NCBI RefSeq assembly: GCF_030687295.1
Contig: NZ_CP117425.1
Span: 1 to 64,000, forward strand
Direction of reading: 5' to 3'
From: Pseudomonas beijingensis
GTDB lineage: Bacteria > Pseudomonadota > Gammaproteobacteria > Pseudomonadales > Pseudomonadaceae
DNA length: 64,000 bases
The position numbers were made by a program, and so were the translations under genes. The notes beneath the pieces were generated by a model. The model was not told the DNA's origin, made no database searches, and saw only the letters and a program-made list of their open reading frames with translations. Shown one piece after another: positions 1-12,131 of this stretch. Numbering within the stretch: the stretch's first letter is position 1; each line of letters starts with the position of its first letter.

Positions 1-1500
1 GTGGAGCTTTTGCGCGATGAGCTGCCTGCCCAACAATTCAACACTTGGATCCGTCCACTACAGGTCGAAGCCGAAGGCGACGAGTTGCGTGTCTATGCAC
101 CGAACCGTTTCGTTCTCGACTGGGTCAACGAAAAGTACCTGGGCCGGGTCATGGAACTGCTCGACGAGCATGGCAATGGCATGGCACCTGCGTTGTCCTT
201 ATTAATAGGCAGCAAACGCAGCTCGGCACCCCGCGCTGCACCCAATGCGCCGCTGGCCGCCGCCGCATCACAGGCCCAGCAGGCTGCCCCGGCACCGGTG
301 AACAACCATGCCGCCCCGGCACCTGCCCCCGCCCCGAGCAAACGCAACACGCAAAAAGTTGCCGAGGTCAGCGAAGAACCTTCCCGGGACAGCTTCGACC
401 CCATGGCCGGTGCCAGCTCCCAGCAGGCTCCGGTGCGGGCCGAACAGCGCACCGTCCAGGTCGAAGGCGCGCTCAAGCACACCAGCTACCTGAACCGGAC
501 CTTTACCTTTGAGAATTTCGTCGAAGGTAAATCCAACCAACTGGCCCGCGCGGCGGCCTGGCAGGTCGCGGACAACCCCAAGCACGGTTACAACCCGCTC
601 TTCCTTTATGGCGGCGTCGGCTTGGGTAAGACCCACTTGATGCACGCGGTGGGCAACCACCTATTAAAGAAGAACCCGAATGCCAAGGTCGTGTACCTGC
701 ATTCCGAGCGTTTCGTGGCCGACATGGTCAAGGCGCTGCAACTGAACGCCATCAACGAGTTCAAGCGCTTCTACCGTTCGGTGGATGCCTTGCTGATCGA
801 CGACATTCAGTTCTTCGCCCGCAAGGAACGTTCCCAGGAAGAGTTTTTCCACACCTTCAACGCATTGCTTGAAGGTGGGCAGCAGGTCATTCTCACCAGT
901 GACCGCTACCCGAAAGAGATCGAAGGTCTCGAAGAACGCCTCAAGTCGCGTTTCGGCTGGGGCCTGACGGTGGCCGTCGAGCCGCCGGAGCTGGAAACCC
1001 GGGTCGCGATCCTGATGAAGAAAGCCGACCAGGCCAAGGTCGAGCTGCCTCACGACGCAGCCTTCTTCATCGCCCAGCGTATCCGCTCGAACGTACGTGA
1101 GCTCGAAGGTGCCCTCAAGCGGGTGATCGCCCATTCGCACTTCATGGGCCGCGATATCACCATCGAGTTGATTCGCGAATCCTTGAAGGACTTGTTGGCG
1201 CTCCAGGACAAATTGGTTTCTGTGGATAACATTCAGCGAACGGTTGCCGAATACTACAAAATCAAGATATCCGACCTGCTGTCCAAACGCCGTTCGCGTT
1301 CGGTGGCACGTCCGCGTCAGGTGGCCATGGCCCTTTCCAAGGAACTGACCAACCACAGCCTGCCGGAAATCGGCGATGTGTTTGGCGGACGCGACCACAC
1401 CACCGTGCTGCACGCCTGCCGCAAGATCAACGAACTTAAGGAATCCGACGCGGACATCCGCGAGGACTACAAGAACCTGCTGCGTACACTGACCACTTGA
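1..1500 (+). CDS. dnaA: Chromosomal replication initiator DnaA (5' end cut)
   Basis: DnaA binds DnaA boxes in oriC and opens the duplex to start replication. The product shows the N-terminal helicase-loading domain, an Ala/Pro-rich linker (residues ~75-140), the AAA+ domain with Walker A GGVGLGKT and Walker B LLIDDIQF, and the C-terminal domain IV signature [11 protein letters not shown]. Pseudomonas DnaA normally starts about nine residues earlier, with a stretch like MSVELWQQC before VELLRDEL. The GTG at base 1 is therefore probably an internal Val codon, and the true start lies before the window. It is followed 39 bp later by dnaN. A perfect DnaA box (TGTGGATAA, 1221-1229) lies inside the gene. 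Confidence 0.97.
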   Translation: MELLRDELPAQQFNTWIRPLQVEAEGDELRVYAPNRFVLDWVNEKYLGRVMELLDEHGNGMAPALSLLIGSKRSSAPRAAPNAPLAAAASQAQQAAPAPVNNHAAPAPAPAPSKRNTQKVAEVSEEPSRDSFDPMAGASSQQAPVRAEQRTVQVEGALKHTSYLNRTFTFENFVEGKSNQLARAAAWQVADNPKHGYNPLFLYGGVGLGKTHLMHAVGNHLLKKNPNAKVVYLHSERFVADMVKALQLNAINEFKRFYRSVDALLIDDIQFFARKERSQEEFFHTFNALLEGGQQVILTSDRYPKEIEGLEERLKSRFGWGLTVAVEPPELETRVAILMKKADQAKVELPHDAAFFIAQRIRSNVRELEGALKRVIAHSHFMGRDITIELIRESLKDLLALQDKLVSVDNIQRTVAEYYKIKISDLLSKRRSRSVARPRQVAMALSKELTNHSLPEIGDVFGGRDHTTVLHACRKINELKESDADIREDYKNLLRTLTT

Positions 1501-1539
1501 TGACCACCAGCGCAGCTTATTAAGGCAAGGGACTAGACC

Positions 1540-2648
1540 ATGCATTTCACCATTCAACGCGAAGCCCTGTTGAAACCCCTGCAACTGGTCGCAGGCGTCG
1601 TCGAACGCCGCCAGACCTTGCCGGTACTTTCCAACGTGCTGCTGGTTGTCGAAGGCCAGCAATTGTCGCTGACCGGTACCGACCTGGAAGTCGAGCTGGT
1701 CGGTCGGGTGCAACTTGAAGAACCGGCTGATCCGGGTTCCATCACCGTGCCGGCGCGCAAGCTGATGGACATCTGCAAGAGCCTGCCCAACGACGCGCTG
1801 ATCGACATCAAGGTCGATGAGCAGAAGCTCGTGGTCAAGGCCGGTCGCAGCCGCTTCACCTTGTCCACACTGCCCGCCAACGATTTCCCGACTGTTGAAG
1901 AAGGCCCGGGTTCGCTGACCTGCAGCCTGGACCAGAGCAAATTGCGTCGCCTGATCGAACGCACCAGTTTCGCCATGGCCCAGCAGGACGTGCGTTATTA
2001 CCTCAACGGCATGCTCCTGGAAGTGTCCGCCGGCATCATCCGCGCCGTCGCCACCGACGGTCACCGCCTGGCCATGTGCTCCATGCAGGCCGATATCGGC
2101 CAGCCGGATCGCCACCAGGTGATCGTGCCGCGTAAAGGTATCCTGGAGCTGGCCCGTCTGCTGACCGAGCCGGACGGCAACGTCAGCATCGTGCTGGGTC
2201 AGCACCACATCCGCGCCACCACCAGCGAGTTCACCTTCACCTCGAAGCTGGTGGACGGCAAATTCCCTGACTACGAGCGCGTGCTGCCAAAAGGTGGCGA
2301 CAAGCTGGTACTGGGCGATCGCCAGGCGCTGCGCGAAGCTTTCAGCCGTACCGCGATCCTCTCCAACGAGAAGTACCGTGGCATTCGCCTGCAACTGGCC
2401 AACGGTCAGCTGAAGATCCAGGCGAACAACCCGGAACAGGAAGAAGAAGCGGAAGAAGAAGTAGGCGTTGAGTACAACGGCGGCTCCCTGGAAATCGGCT
2501 TCAACGTCAGCTACCTGCTGGACGTGCTGGGCGTGATGACCACTGAGCAAGTGCGTCTGATCCTGTCCGACTCCAACAGCAGTGCGCTGGTGCAGGGGAG
2601 TCCGATAACGACGATTCGGCTTACGTTGTCATGCCGATGCGTCTGTAA
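1540..2648 (+). pseudogene. dnaN: DNA polymerase III beta clamp, frameshifted near 3' end
   Basis: The beta sliding clamp tethers DNA polymerases to DNA. Codons from ATG 1540 read as a normal clamp (MHFTIQREALL...) up to SNSSALVQ. At 2595-2598 the sequence has CAGGGGAGTCC where CAGGAGTCC would continue as ESDNDDSAY and end in the conserved VVMPMRL at TAA 2646-2648. The two extra bases throw the frame into recF, giving a 548-residue product ending at 3186. The repaired protein would be 368 residues, close to the family's ~367. The lost C-terminal MPMRL contributes to the clamp's partner-binding pocket and the gene is essential, so a sequencing or assembly error is the likeliest explanation. 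It is tightly linked to dnaA and recF. Confidence 0.95.
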
Positions 2649-2671
2649 TCATCATGCCCAGCAGAAGCTAG

Positions 2672-6198
<3,527 letters not shown>

Positions 6199-6222
6199 TC
6201 TTCTGCGGTACCTCGTTCCAAC

Positions 6223-6255
6223 AAAAAGCCAACGCTTATGCGTTGGCTTTTTTTT
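6223..6255 (+). terminator. Rho-independent terminator after gyrB
   Basis: An 11-bp perfect stem (AAAGCCAACGC / GCGTTGGCTTT) with loop TTAT is followed by a run of T, 25 bases after the gyrB stop. It ends the dnaA-gyrB transcription unit. Confidence 0.9.
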
Positions 6256-6500
6256 ACATTTTAAAATCTCCACGCTCCTTCGGACCCGTCGGTCATAAAC
6301 GGGGTAGCTCGGTAACATCCTGGCACAAAGCCTTCATTCTCAATGGGTTAGGAATCCGAGGAGAGTCCCGGATAACGGGAGCCTCAGATTTTCTGGCGCA
6401 GAACTTGCGTGTTTAATAACTTACACATCGTTTTTTTAAATTTACAGAGAGCGATGGGTTGAGGTGATACGAATAAATTCAAATGCCAAGGGTAGTCTCA
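6256..6500. other. Intergenic region between gyrB and permease
   Basis: I see no gene here. The second half is AT-rich and probably holds the permease promoter, but no clear sigma-70 or sigma-54 match was found. A short stem around 6366-6380 (TCCCG/CGGGA) is the only structure noticed. Confidence 0.4.
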
Positions 6501-7895
6501 ATGAGCGGTACGCATACTTCCGATAATCTGGCGCAAGGGCTCAAGCCCCGTCATGTGACGATGCTTTCCATTGCCGGTGTGATTGGTGCCGGTCTGTTCG
6601 TCGGCTCCGGCCATGCGATCGCCGCGGCCGGTCCGGCCGTGCTGCTGGCCTACGCGGCCGCGGGTGCCTTGGTGGTGCTGGTGATGCGGATGCTGGGCGA
6701 AATGGCGGTGGCGTCGCCGGACACCGGCTCCTTCTCGACGTATGCGGACCGCGCGATTGGGCACTGGGCCGGTTTCACCATCGGCTGGCTCTACTGGTGG
6801 TTCTGGGTCCTGGTGATTCCGCTGGAGGCCAACGCCGCTGCGACGATCCTGCACGCCTGGTTCCCGAACGTGGCTATCTGGGTGTTCACATTGGTCATCA
6901 CCCTGCTACTGACGGTCACCAACCTGTTCAGCGTGAAGAATTACGGGGAGTTCGAATTCTGGTTCGCCCTGGTCAAGGTGGTGGCGATCATTGGCTTCAT
7001 CGGGCTGGGGGTGATGGCGATATTCGGTTTTCTCCCCACCAGTCAGGTCAGCGGTGTTTCGCACCTGTTCGACACCCAGGGCTTCCTGCCCAACGGAATG
7101 GGCGCGGTGCTAGGGGCAATCCTGACCACCATGTTTTCGTTCATGGGCACCGAGATCGTGACCATCGCGGCGGCTGAATCGAAGAACCCTGGCCAGCAGA
7201 TCTCCAAGGCGACCAACTCGGTGATCTGGCGGATTGGCTTGTTCTACCTCGTGTCCATCTTCATCGTTGTTGCCCTGGTGCCCTGGAACGACCCACTCCT
7301 GGCCAGCGTCGGTTCCTACCAGACGGTGCTGGAGCGCATGGGCATCCCCAATGCCAAGCTGATCGTCGATATCGTGGTCCTGGTGGCGGTCACGAGCTGC
7401 CTGAATTCGGCGCTGTATACGGCGTCGCGGATGATGTTCTCGTTGGGCAAGCGCGGTGATGCACCGGCCGTTTCCCAGCGTACCAACAAGAGCGGTACGC
7501 CTCACTGGGCGGTGATGCTGTCGACTGGTGCAGCCTTTTTGGCGGTATTCGCCAACTACGTGGCACCGGCGGCGGTTTTCGAATTCCTGCTGGCCAGCTC
7601 TGGCGCCATTGCGTTGCTGGTGTACCTGGTCATCGCGGTTTCGCAGCTGCGCATGCGCAAACAACGCATGGCGCGTGGTGAAAAAATCGCTTTCAGCATG
7701 TGGCTGTTTCCCGGCCTGACCTATGCGGTGATTGTCTTCATCGTCGGGGCCTTGACCATCATGCTGTTCCAGGAAGCCCATCGGGTGGAGATCCTGGCGA
7801 CGGGGCTGCTGAGTGTGTTGGTGGTGCTGTCCGGCGTACTGATACAGCGTCGCCGGATCGCAAAACCAGGAAGCGTGGTACAGACCATAGGGTGA
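6501..7895 (+). CDS. APC-family amino acid permease (GabP-like)
   Basis: This is a 464-residue integral membrane protein of the amino acid/polyamine/organocation superfamily, with about twelve hydrophobic segments. The first segment carries the family signature (SIAGVIGAGLFVGSG), and the region MFSFMGTEIVTIAAAES matches the AAT/GabP subfamily. It probably imports GABA or a similar amino acid by proton symport; the substrate cannot be read from the sequence. ATG 6501 is preferred over the in-frame ATG 6483 because AAGGG (6487-6491) sits nine bases upstream of it. REP elements follow the gene, and it stands alone between gyrB and a two-component pair on different strands. Confidence 0.85.
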   Translation: MSGTHTSDNLAQGLKPRHVTMLSIAGVIGAGLFVGSGHAIAAAGPAVLLAYAAAGALVVLVMRMLGEMAVASPDTGSFSTYADRAIGHWAGFTIGWLYWWFWVLVIPLEANAAATILHAWFPNVAIWVFTLVITLLLTVTNLFSVKNYGEFEFWFALVKVVAIIGFIGLGVMAIFGFLPTSQVSGVSHLFDTQGFLPNGMGAVLGAILTTMFSFMGTEIVTIAAAESKNPGQQISKATNSVIWRIGLFYLVSIFIVVALVPWNDPLLASVGSYQTVLERMGIPNAKLIVDIVVLVAVTSCLNSALYTASRMMFSLGKRGDAPAVSQRTNKSGTPHWAVMLSTGAAFLAVFANYVAPAAVFEFLLASSGAIALLVYLVIAVSQLRMRKQRMARGEKIAFSMWLFPGLTYAVIVFIVGALTIMLFQEAHRVEILATGLLSVLVVLSGVLIQRRRIAKPGSVVQTIG

Positions 7896-7903
7896 TATCC
7901 ATT

Positions 7904-8032
7904 GTGGCGAGGGGATTTATCCCCGCTGGGCTGCGCAGCAGCCCTAAAGCAGTGAGTTCAATCTTCCTGGTACACCGAGTTGCCTGTTTGGGGGCTGCTA
8001 CGCAGCCCAGCGGGGATAAATCCCCTCGCCAC
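7904..8032. repeat. Inverted pair of REP elements (GTGGCGAGGGG type)
   Basis: A unit beginning TGTGGCGAGGGGATTTATCC and ending in GCTGCGCAGCAGCCC is followed about 50 bases later by its reverse complement, ending at 8032. This forms a REP doublet between the permease and the convergent response regulator gene, and may also act as a bidirectional transcription stop. Confidence 0.85.
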
Positions 8033-8047
8033 GGATGCATCCAATAC

Positions 8048-8782
8048 CTAACTCGCGACAGACGCCTCACTCCCCGCCGCCACACTCTCCAACCGATACC
8101 CATACCCGTAAATCGTCAGCAACTGCCAACCCCGATCCGCTGTCAGCCCGAGTTTGTTGCGCAGGCGATAGATATGGGTGTCGAGCGGGCGGGATGAGGT
8201 CATTTCCTCGTGAGTCCAGAAGCGCTCGTAGAAGTACTCCCGAGACAGCGGTCGGCCCAGGTTGGCGAACAGGCACCGGGCGAGGCGGTATTCCCGTTCG
8301 GTCAGGCTGATGGGAATGCCGGCGCGGGTGATGGTCAGCTCGGCGTCGTCGAACGCCAGGTCGTTGAACACCAGCACGTCGCTGGCGGGCGCACGCTGCA
8401 GGTTGTGGCGGCGCAGCACGGCGGTGACCCGGGCCTTGAGTTCGTTGGGCCTGAAGGGTTTGCTCACATAGTCGTCTGCGCCGGCGTTGAGGGCCTGGAC
8501 GATGTCGTGTTCGCCGTCGCGGCTGGTCAGCATGATGGCGGCCGGTGGTGAATCCATGTGCTCGCGGGTCCATCGCAGCAGCGAAAGCCCGCTGATGTCC
8601 GGCAGTTGCCAGTCCAGGATCAACAGGTCGAAGGTTTCCCGACGCAGTTGCCGCAACAGGTCTTCGCCTCGTTCAAAGCTGTGCAGGGTCCAGGCTTGCT
8701 CGCCTCTGCCGGGGATTTGTTGCAGTGTCTGTTCTACCCGGCGCAGCTCGGCCGGCTCATCGTCCAGTATGGCGACACGCAT
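8048..8782 (-). CDS. OmpR-family response regulator
   Basis: This is a 244-residue DNA-binding response regulator. The receiver domain occupies residues 1-~118, with acidic residues DD7-8, the phosphoacceptor D57 (LLILDWQLP) and a conserved Lys in SKPF. The C-terminal winged helix (LTEREYRLARCLF...RPLDTHIYRLRNKLG...YGYGYRL) is of OmpR/PhoB type. The chosen start, ATG 8782, has AAGGA about ten bases upstream; longer in-frame versions to 8896 lack receiver-domain homology. The gene is divergent from the histidine kinase at 9016, its likely partner. Target genes cannot be inferred. Confidence 0.88.
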   Translation of the reverse strand: MRVAILDDEPAELRRVEQTLQQIPGRGEQAWTLHSFERGEDLLRQLRRETFDLLILDWQLPDISGLSLLRWTREHMDSPPAAIMLTSRDGEHDIVQALNAGADDYVSKPFRPNELKARVTAVLRRHNLQRAPASDVLVFNDLAFDDAELTITRAGIPISLTEREYRLARCLFANLGRPLSREYFYERFWTHEEMTSSRPLDTHIYRLRNKLGLTADRGWQLLTIYGYGYRLESVAAGSEASVAS

Positions 8783-9015
8783 GGAATGCGATTCCTTGAT
8801 CTCGAAAATAACGGACATCCTCAGGTGGCAATGAAAGGCAGCCAGTGGCTGATTCATCGACCTGTCGCTGGTTGCGACAATACCGGCTCGCGGCACAGAG
8901 GGAAAGGCAGCAGCGCGCCACCCATCGAGTCCGTTATAGTCGTGGGCGTTTCAGCCTGTCGACTGATGCGGGCCAGTGAAGATATCCACAGTCCTTGAGT
9001 TCGGCCAGGAAGCCT

Positions 9016-10533
9016 ATGAGTAACCAGCGTCGCCGTGAAAGTCGTGAACCCACCCAGGTCCAGCGGTTGTTTCGACAGTTGGTACGGGAGTGGTTGTGGA
9101 TAAGTCTGCTGCTGTTGCCGCTGACAGCCTTGCTGTCATTGAGCAGTCAATCCCCGGGCAGCCGTTCAGGCGCTGCGTTGTTGTCGGTGTGCCTGGTGGC
9201 CTGTGTATTGGGCTTGTTACTGTTGCGCCCCCGCCTGGCCCTGTGGACAACGGTGGGTGGCATGAGCCTGGCCCTGTTGATCAGCGCCATGCTGGGCGCA
9301 CGGGGTTGGTGGTGGTCACCCATGGCCAGTGTGCTGGGGATCATGTTCGGCTACCTGATCTGGAACTGGCGACGGCTGAGCGTGGTGCTGGCCTATTTCG
9401 GCTGGGAATTGGCACGCCTGGACGCCGAGCCCAAGGTCTTCCCGGAGCGTCGCCGTGCCTCCTACACCGGCAGCGACCGTTTGCAGGGCCAGATCATGGC
9501 CCTGGAACAAGCCATGAGCCGCACCCGCGACACCCGGCGCTTCATTGCTGATGGCCTGGAATACCTGCCGGTCGCGACCATGATCAGCGATCCCCAAGGC
9601 AAGCTGCTGTTGGGTAATCGCAAGGCACGCCAGCTGTTCGGCCATGGCCTGGCGGGCGGTGACGTGTTGGAGCACCTTGGGCAATTGGGTTATCCGGGGC
9701 TGGAGCATGGGGTGCATCACCGGTTATCCACATTGCCCTTGGTGGAGTTTCGCGACATTCGTGAGCGCAGCTTGCGCCTGGAGCGGGCCGCGTTATTTCC
9801 GGTTGATGGCGATGCGCCGATTGGCTGGTTGCTGAGCCTCACGGACCTGAGCGCCGAACGTGAGGCGGAAGAACAGCGCAGCGTCATGCTGCGGTTCCTT
9901 TCCCATGACCTGCGTGCCCCGCACTCGGCGATCCTTGCACTGCTCGATGTGCAGCGGCACCAGGTGGGCGGTGATCATCCGCTGTTCGACCAGATCGAGC
10001 GCCAGGTGCGTCGCGCTTTGGACCTGACCGAGGGCTTCGTGCAATTGGCCAAGGCCGAATCCGAGGCCTATCAATTCCAGCCGACGCTGTTCGCCATGCT
10101 GGTGCTGGATGTGCTCGACCAGGCGCTGCCCATCGCCCAGGCAAAACGCATCCAGTTGATTCATGAAATTGAGGATGAAGAGGCGATGGTGAGAGCGGAT
10201 CAATCGTTGCTGACCCGTGCCCTGTTCAATCTGCTGGAAAATGCCATCAAGTACAGCCCACCCGATGCCTGCATTTCCCTGCAGGTGCATTGCGTGTCGG
10301 GCTGGTTGATCTGCAATGTCGCCGACCAAGGCAAGGGCATCAGCGCCGAAGAACTGCCGGACCTGTTCAGTCAGTACCGACGGTTTTCGTCGGCCCAGGG
10401 GGTCGATGGAATTGGCCTTGGGTTATCGATGGTCAAGGCAGTGGTTGATCATCACGAGGGGAAAATCGAGTGCCACAGCGTGGTAGGTAAAGGCACAACG
10501 TTCAGCCTGCGCTTTCCGTTGCTGGAAGATTGA
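9016..10533 (+). CDS. Histidine kinase resembling CHASE2 kinases but lacking the CHASE2 domain
   Basis: This is a 505-residue membrane sensor kinase. After a basic N-terminus come one membrane segment (LWISLLLLPLTALLSL), a short linker, three more hydrophobic segments (about residues 54-122), a PAS-like region (GLEYLPVATMISD), the HisKA box with H297 (FLSHDLRAP), and HATPase motifs NLLENAIKYS, DQGKGI and GIGLGLSMV. The C-terminal part and the post-membrane segment WNWRRL...ELARLDAEPK look like those of CHASE2-type kinases, in which a ~300-residue periplasmic CHASE2 domain separates the first and second membrane segments. Here only about a dozen residues remain. ATG 9016 has AGGA just upstream. 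It is divergent from the response regulator at 8048-8782. Confidence 0.85.
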   Translation: MSNQRRRESREPTQVQRLFRQLVREWLWISLLLLPLTALLSLSSQSPGSRSGAALLSVCLVACVLGLLLLRPRLALWTTVGGMSLALLISAMLGARGWWWSPMASVLGIMFGYLIWNWRRLSVVLAYFGWELARLDAEPKVFPERRRASYTGSDRLQGQIMALEQAMSRTRDTRRFIADGLEYLPVATMISDPQGKLLLGNRKARQLFGHGLAGGDVLEHLGQLGYPGLEHGVHHRLSTLPLVEFRDIRERSLRLERAALFPVDGDAPIGWLLSLTDLSAEREAEEQRSVMLRFLSHDLRAPHSAILALLDVQRHQVGGDHPLFDQIERQVRRALDLTEGFVQLAKAESEAYQFQPTLFAMLVLDVLDQALPIAQAKRIQLIHEIEDEEAMVRADQSLLTRALFNLLENAIKYSPPDACISLQVHCVSGWLICNVADQGKGISAEELPDLFSQYRRFSSAQGVDGIGLGLSMVKAVVDHHEGKIECHSVVGKGTTFSLRFPLLED

Positions 10534-10534
10534 A

Positions 10535-10603
10535 AGATCGCAGCCTTCGGCAGCTCCTACAGGGCGTATCGAATCTCTGTAGGAGCTGCCGAAGGCTGCG
10601 ATT
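10535..10603. repeat. Long perfect inverted repeat (third REP type) after kinase gene
   Basis: About 26 bases starting GATCGCAGCCTTCGGCAGCT are repeated in reverse complement after an ~18-base spacer, ending AGGCTGCGATT. The repeat starts directly after the kinase stop codon. It resembles an intergenic palindrome family of fluorescent pseudomonads and could terminate transcription. Confidence 0.75.
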
Positions 10604-10734
10604 TTCTGGTGCTATAAAAACTTATGCACCTGCAGACGGGTTTTATGTGTTTAGGAAATATGTATTAAAAACATATACCTACAACATAAAAGCAACGGAT
10701 TTCGAAAAAACGGTACACAGGTTATCCACAGATC

Positions 10735-11514
10735 TCAAACAGCGGCTTGTTCCGTGGGGACTTCCGCGACAGGGCCGGGAGGAAGCGAGCCCATTTCCCG
10801 TTGTGTCTGTTCATTCCAAGCCTGTACGCGGTCATTGAGCTCGGCGATGGCGCGGGGCCCGGTGCCTTCAGCATACATCGGCGCGCCGATCACTACGGTG
10901 ATGACGCCCGGTTTTCTGATCCAGCCCGCCTTGGGCCAGAATTTGCCGGCATTGTGTGCAATCGGCAGCACCGGCAGGTTCGCGTTCACCGCCAATGCGG
11001 AACCGCTGCGGGAGAATTTGCCAACCGTCCCGTAAGGAACACGGGTGCCCTCGGGGAAAATCAGCACCCAGGTGTTGTCCCTCAGCAGCTCGTCACCCTT
11101 CTTCGCCACTTGCTTGAGCGCTAACTTGGGATTGTCGCGATCGATGGCAATCGGGCGCAGCATCGCCATGGCCCAGCCAAAGAACGGTACGAACAGCAGT
11201 TCACGCTTGAGGACCTGGCTCAACGGCTCGAAATAGGCCGAGAGGAAGAACGTTTCCCAGGTGCTCTGGTGGTTGGACTGGATCACGCAGGGCCGGTCCG
11301 GCACGTTCTCGGCACCCTTCACTTCATAGCGGATGCCCAGGAACACCTTGCTCAGCCACAGCGCGCATCGGCACCAGTACACATTGATGAAACGATAGCG
11401 CGCCCTGAACGGCAGGAAGGGCGCGATAAAAAAACTCAAGGTACACCACAACAAGGAACTGGTGCCCAGCAGCAGGTAAAAGAGAAAGCTTCTGATGGCC
11501 TGCAATATCGACAT
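10735..11514 (-). CDS. plsC: 1-acyl-sn-glycerol-3-phosphate acyltransferase (PlsC/LptA-type)
   Basis: This enzyme acylates lysophosphatidic acid to phosphatidic acid at the inner membrane. The 259-residue product has an N-terminal membrane helix (FLFYLLLGTSSLLWCTLSFF), the catalytic box NHQSTWE (HX4D/E) and the substrate-binding motif FPEGTR. It corresponds by position to PA0005 of P. aeruginosa. ATG 11514 (MSILQAIRSF) is chosen because relatives begin there, although no strong ribosome-binding site is visible. It is the last gene of the minus-strand run glyQ-glyS-gmhB-plsC, 80 bp after gmhB. Confidence 0.92.
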   Translation of the reverse strand: MSILQAIRSFLFYLLLGTSSLLWCTLSFFIAPFLPFRARYRFINVYWCRCALWLSKVFLGIRYEVKGAENVPDRPCVIQSNHQSTWETFFLSAYFEPLSQVLKRELLFVPFFGWAMAMLRPIAIDRDNPKLALKQVAKKGDELLRDNTWVLIFPEGTRVPYGTVGKFSRSGSALAVNANLPVLPIAHNAGKFWPKAGWIRKPGVITVVIGAPMYAEGTGPRAIAELNDRVQAWNEQTQREMGSLPPGPVAEVPTEQAAV

Positions 11515-11594
11515 AGCGGCGTTTACCGTTGCGGGCAATGCCCGCCTGTTCAAGCGCTTCCCGAACAATCCTTGATCAGGATGTATTGGGAGCT

Positions 11595-12128
11595 CTAATT
11601 GTGGATAAGTTCAGCGGCAATCGCCGCCAGGTCGTCAAAAATCAAGGTGCCCACCGGCAGGGTCTTGCCCAGAGTCTTCTCGCCTTTCCCGGTCTTTACC
11701 AAAACTGGCTGACAATCGACGGCCTTCGCCGCCTCCAGGTCACCGAGACTGTCACCGACGAACCACACACCCGCCAAGGCCACATCGTAATGCGCGGCAA
11801 TGGTTTTCAACATGCCCGGCTTGGGCTTGCGGCAATCGCAGCCATCGTCCGGCCCATGCGGGCAGTAGACGATCAAGCCGACTTCCCCGCCCTGCTCCGC
11901 CACCAGGGCGCGCAGGCGCTCATGCATGGCGTCCAGGACGGCGAGGTCATAATAACCGCGGGCAATGCCCGACTGGTTGGTGGCCACCGCCACCGTCCAG
12001 CCGGCCTTGCTCAACTGCGCGATGGCTTCGATCGAACCAGGCAGTGGCAACCACTCATCCACCGATTTGATGTAAGCGTCGGAGTCGTGATTGATCACCC
12101 CGTCCCGATCGAGAATCAGCAGTTTCAA
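11595..12128 (-). CDS. gmhB: D-glycero-beta-D-manno-heptose-1,7-bisphosphate 7-phosphatase
   Basis: GmhB removes the 7-phosphate in the ADP-heptose pathway for the LPS inner core. The product has 177 residues and is a HAD phosphatase: motif I DRDGVIN has the catalytic D7 and D9, motif II is ATNQSG, and motif IV is GDSLGDLEAA. A zinc-binding group C89, H91, C97, C99 (CPHGPDDGCDC) is characteristic of GmhB. The gene starts three bases after the glyS stop, so it is cotranscribed with glyQS. Its last codons overlap a DnaA box. Confidence 0.93.
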   Translation of the reverse strand: MKLLILDRDGVINHDSDAYIKSVDEWLPLPGSIEAIAQLSKAGWTVAVATNQSGIARGYYDLAVLDAMHERLRALVAEQGGEVGLIVYCPHGPDDGCDCRKPKPGMLKTIAAHYDVALAGVWFVGDSLGDLEAAKAVDCQPVLVKTGKGEKTLGKTLPVGTLIFDDLAAIAAELIHN

Positions 12129-12131
12129 GCG

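Larger units (their letters stand above)
9095..11608. promoter_or_regulatory. Cluster of perfect DnaA boxes outside oriC
   Basis: Perfect 9-mer DnaA boxes (TTATCCACA or its complement) lie at 9095-9103 and 9724-9732 inside the kinase gene, 10722-10730 in the AT-rich gap before plsC, and 11600-11608 over the gmhB stop codon. A one-mismatch copy (ATATCCACA) lies near 8983. Further perfect boxes are at 1221-1229, 15818-15826 and 24707-24715. A single 9-mer should occur less than once per window by chance on both strands. DnaA binding is inferred from the box sequence only. Confidence 0.6.

Noticed and set aside
1501..1539. Origin of replication between dnaA and dnaN
   Set aside because: Only 39 bases, with no DnaA box or AT-rich unwinding element. 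oriC is expected upstream of dnaA, outside the window.
664..2550. Long minus-strand open frame of ~628 codons under dnaA/dnaN
   Set aside because: It is antisense to well-conserved dnaA and dnaN; the composition of its product (Gln/His/Val-rich) is typical of shadow frames in high-GC DNA.
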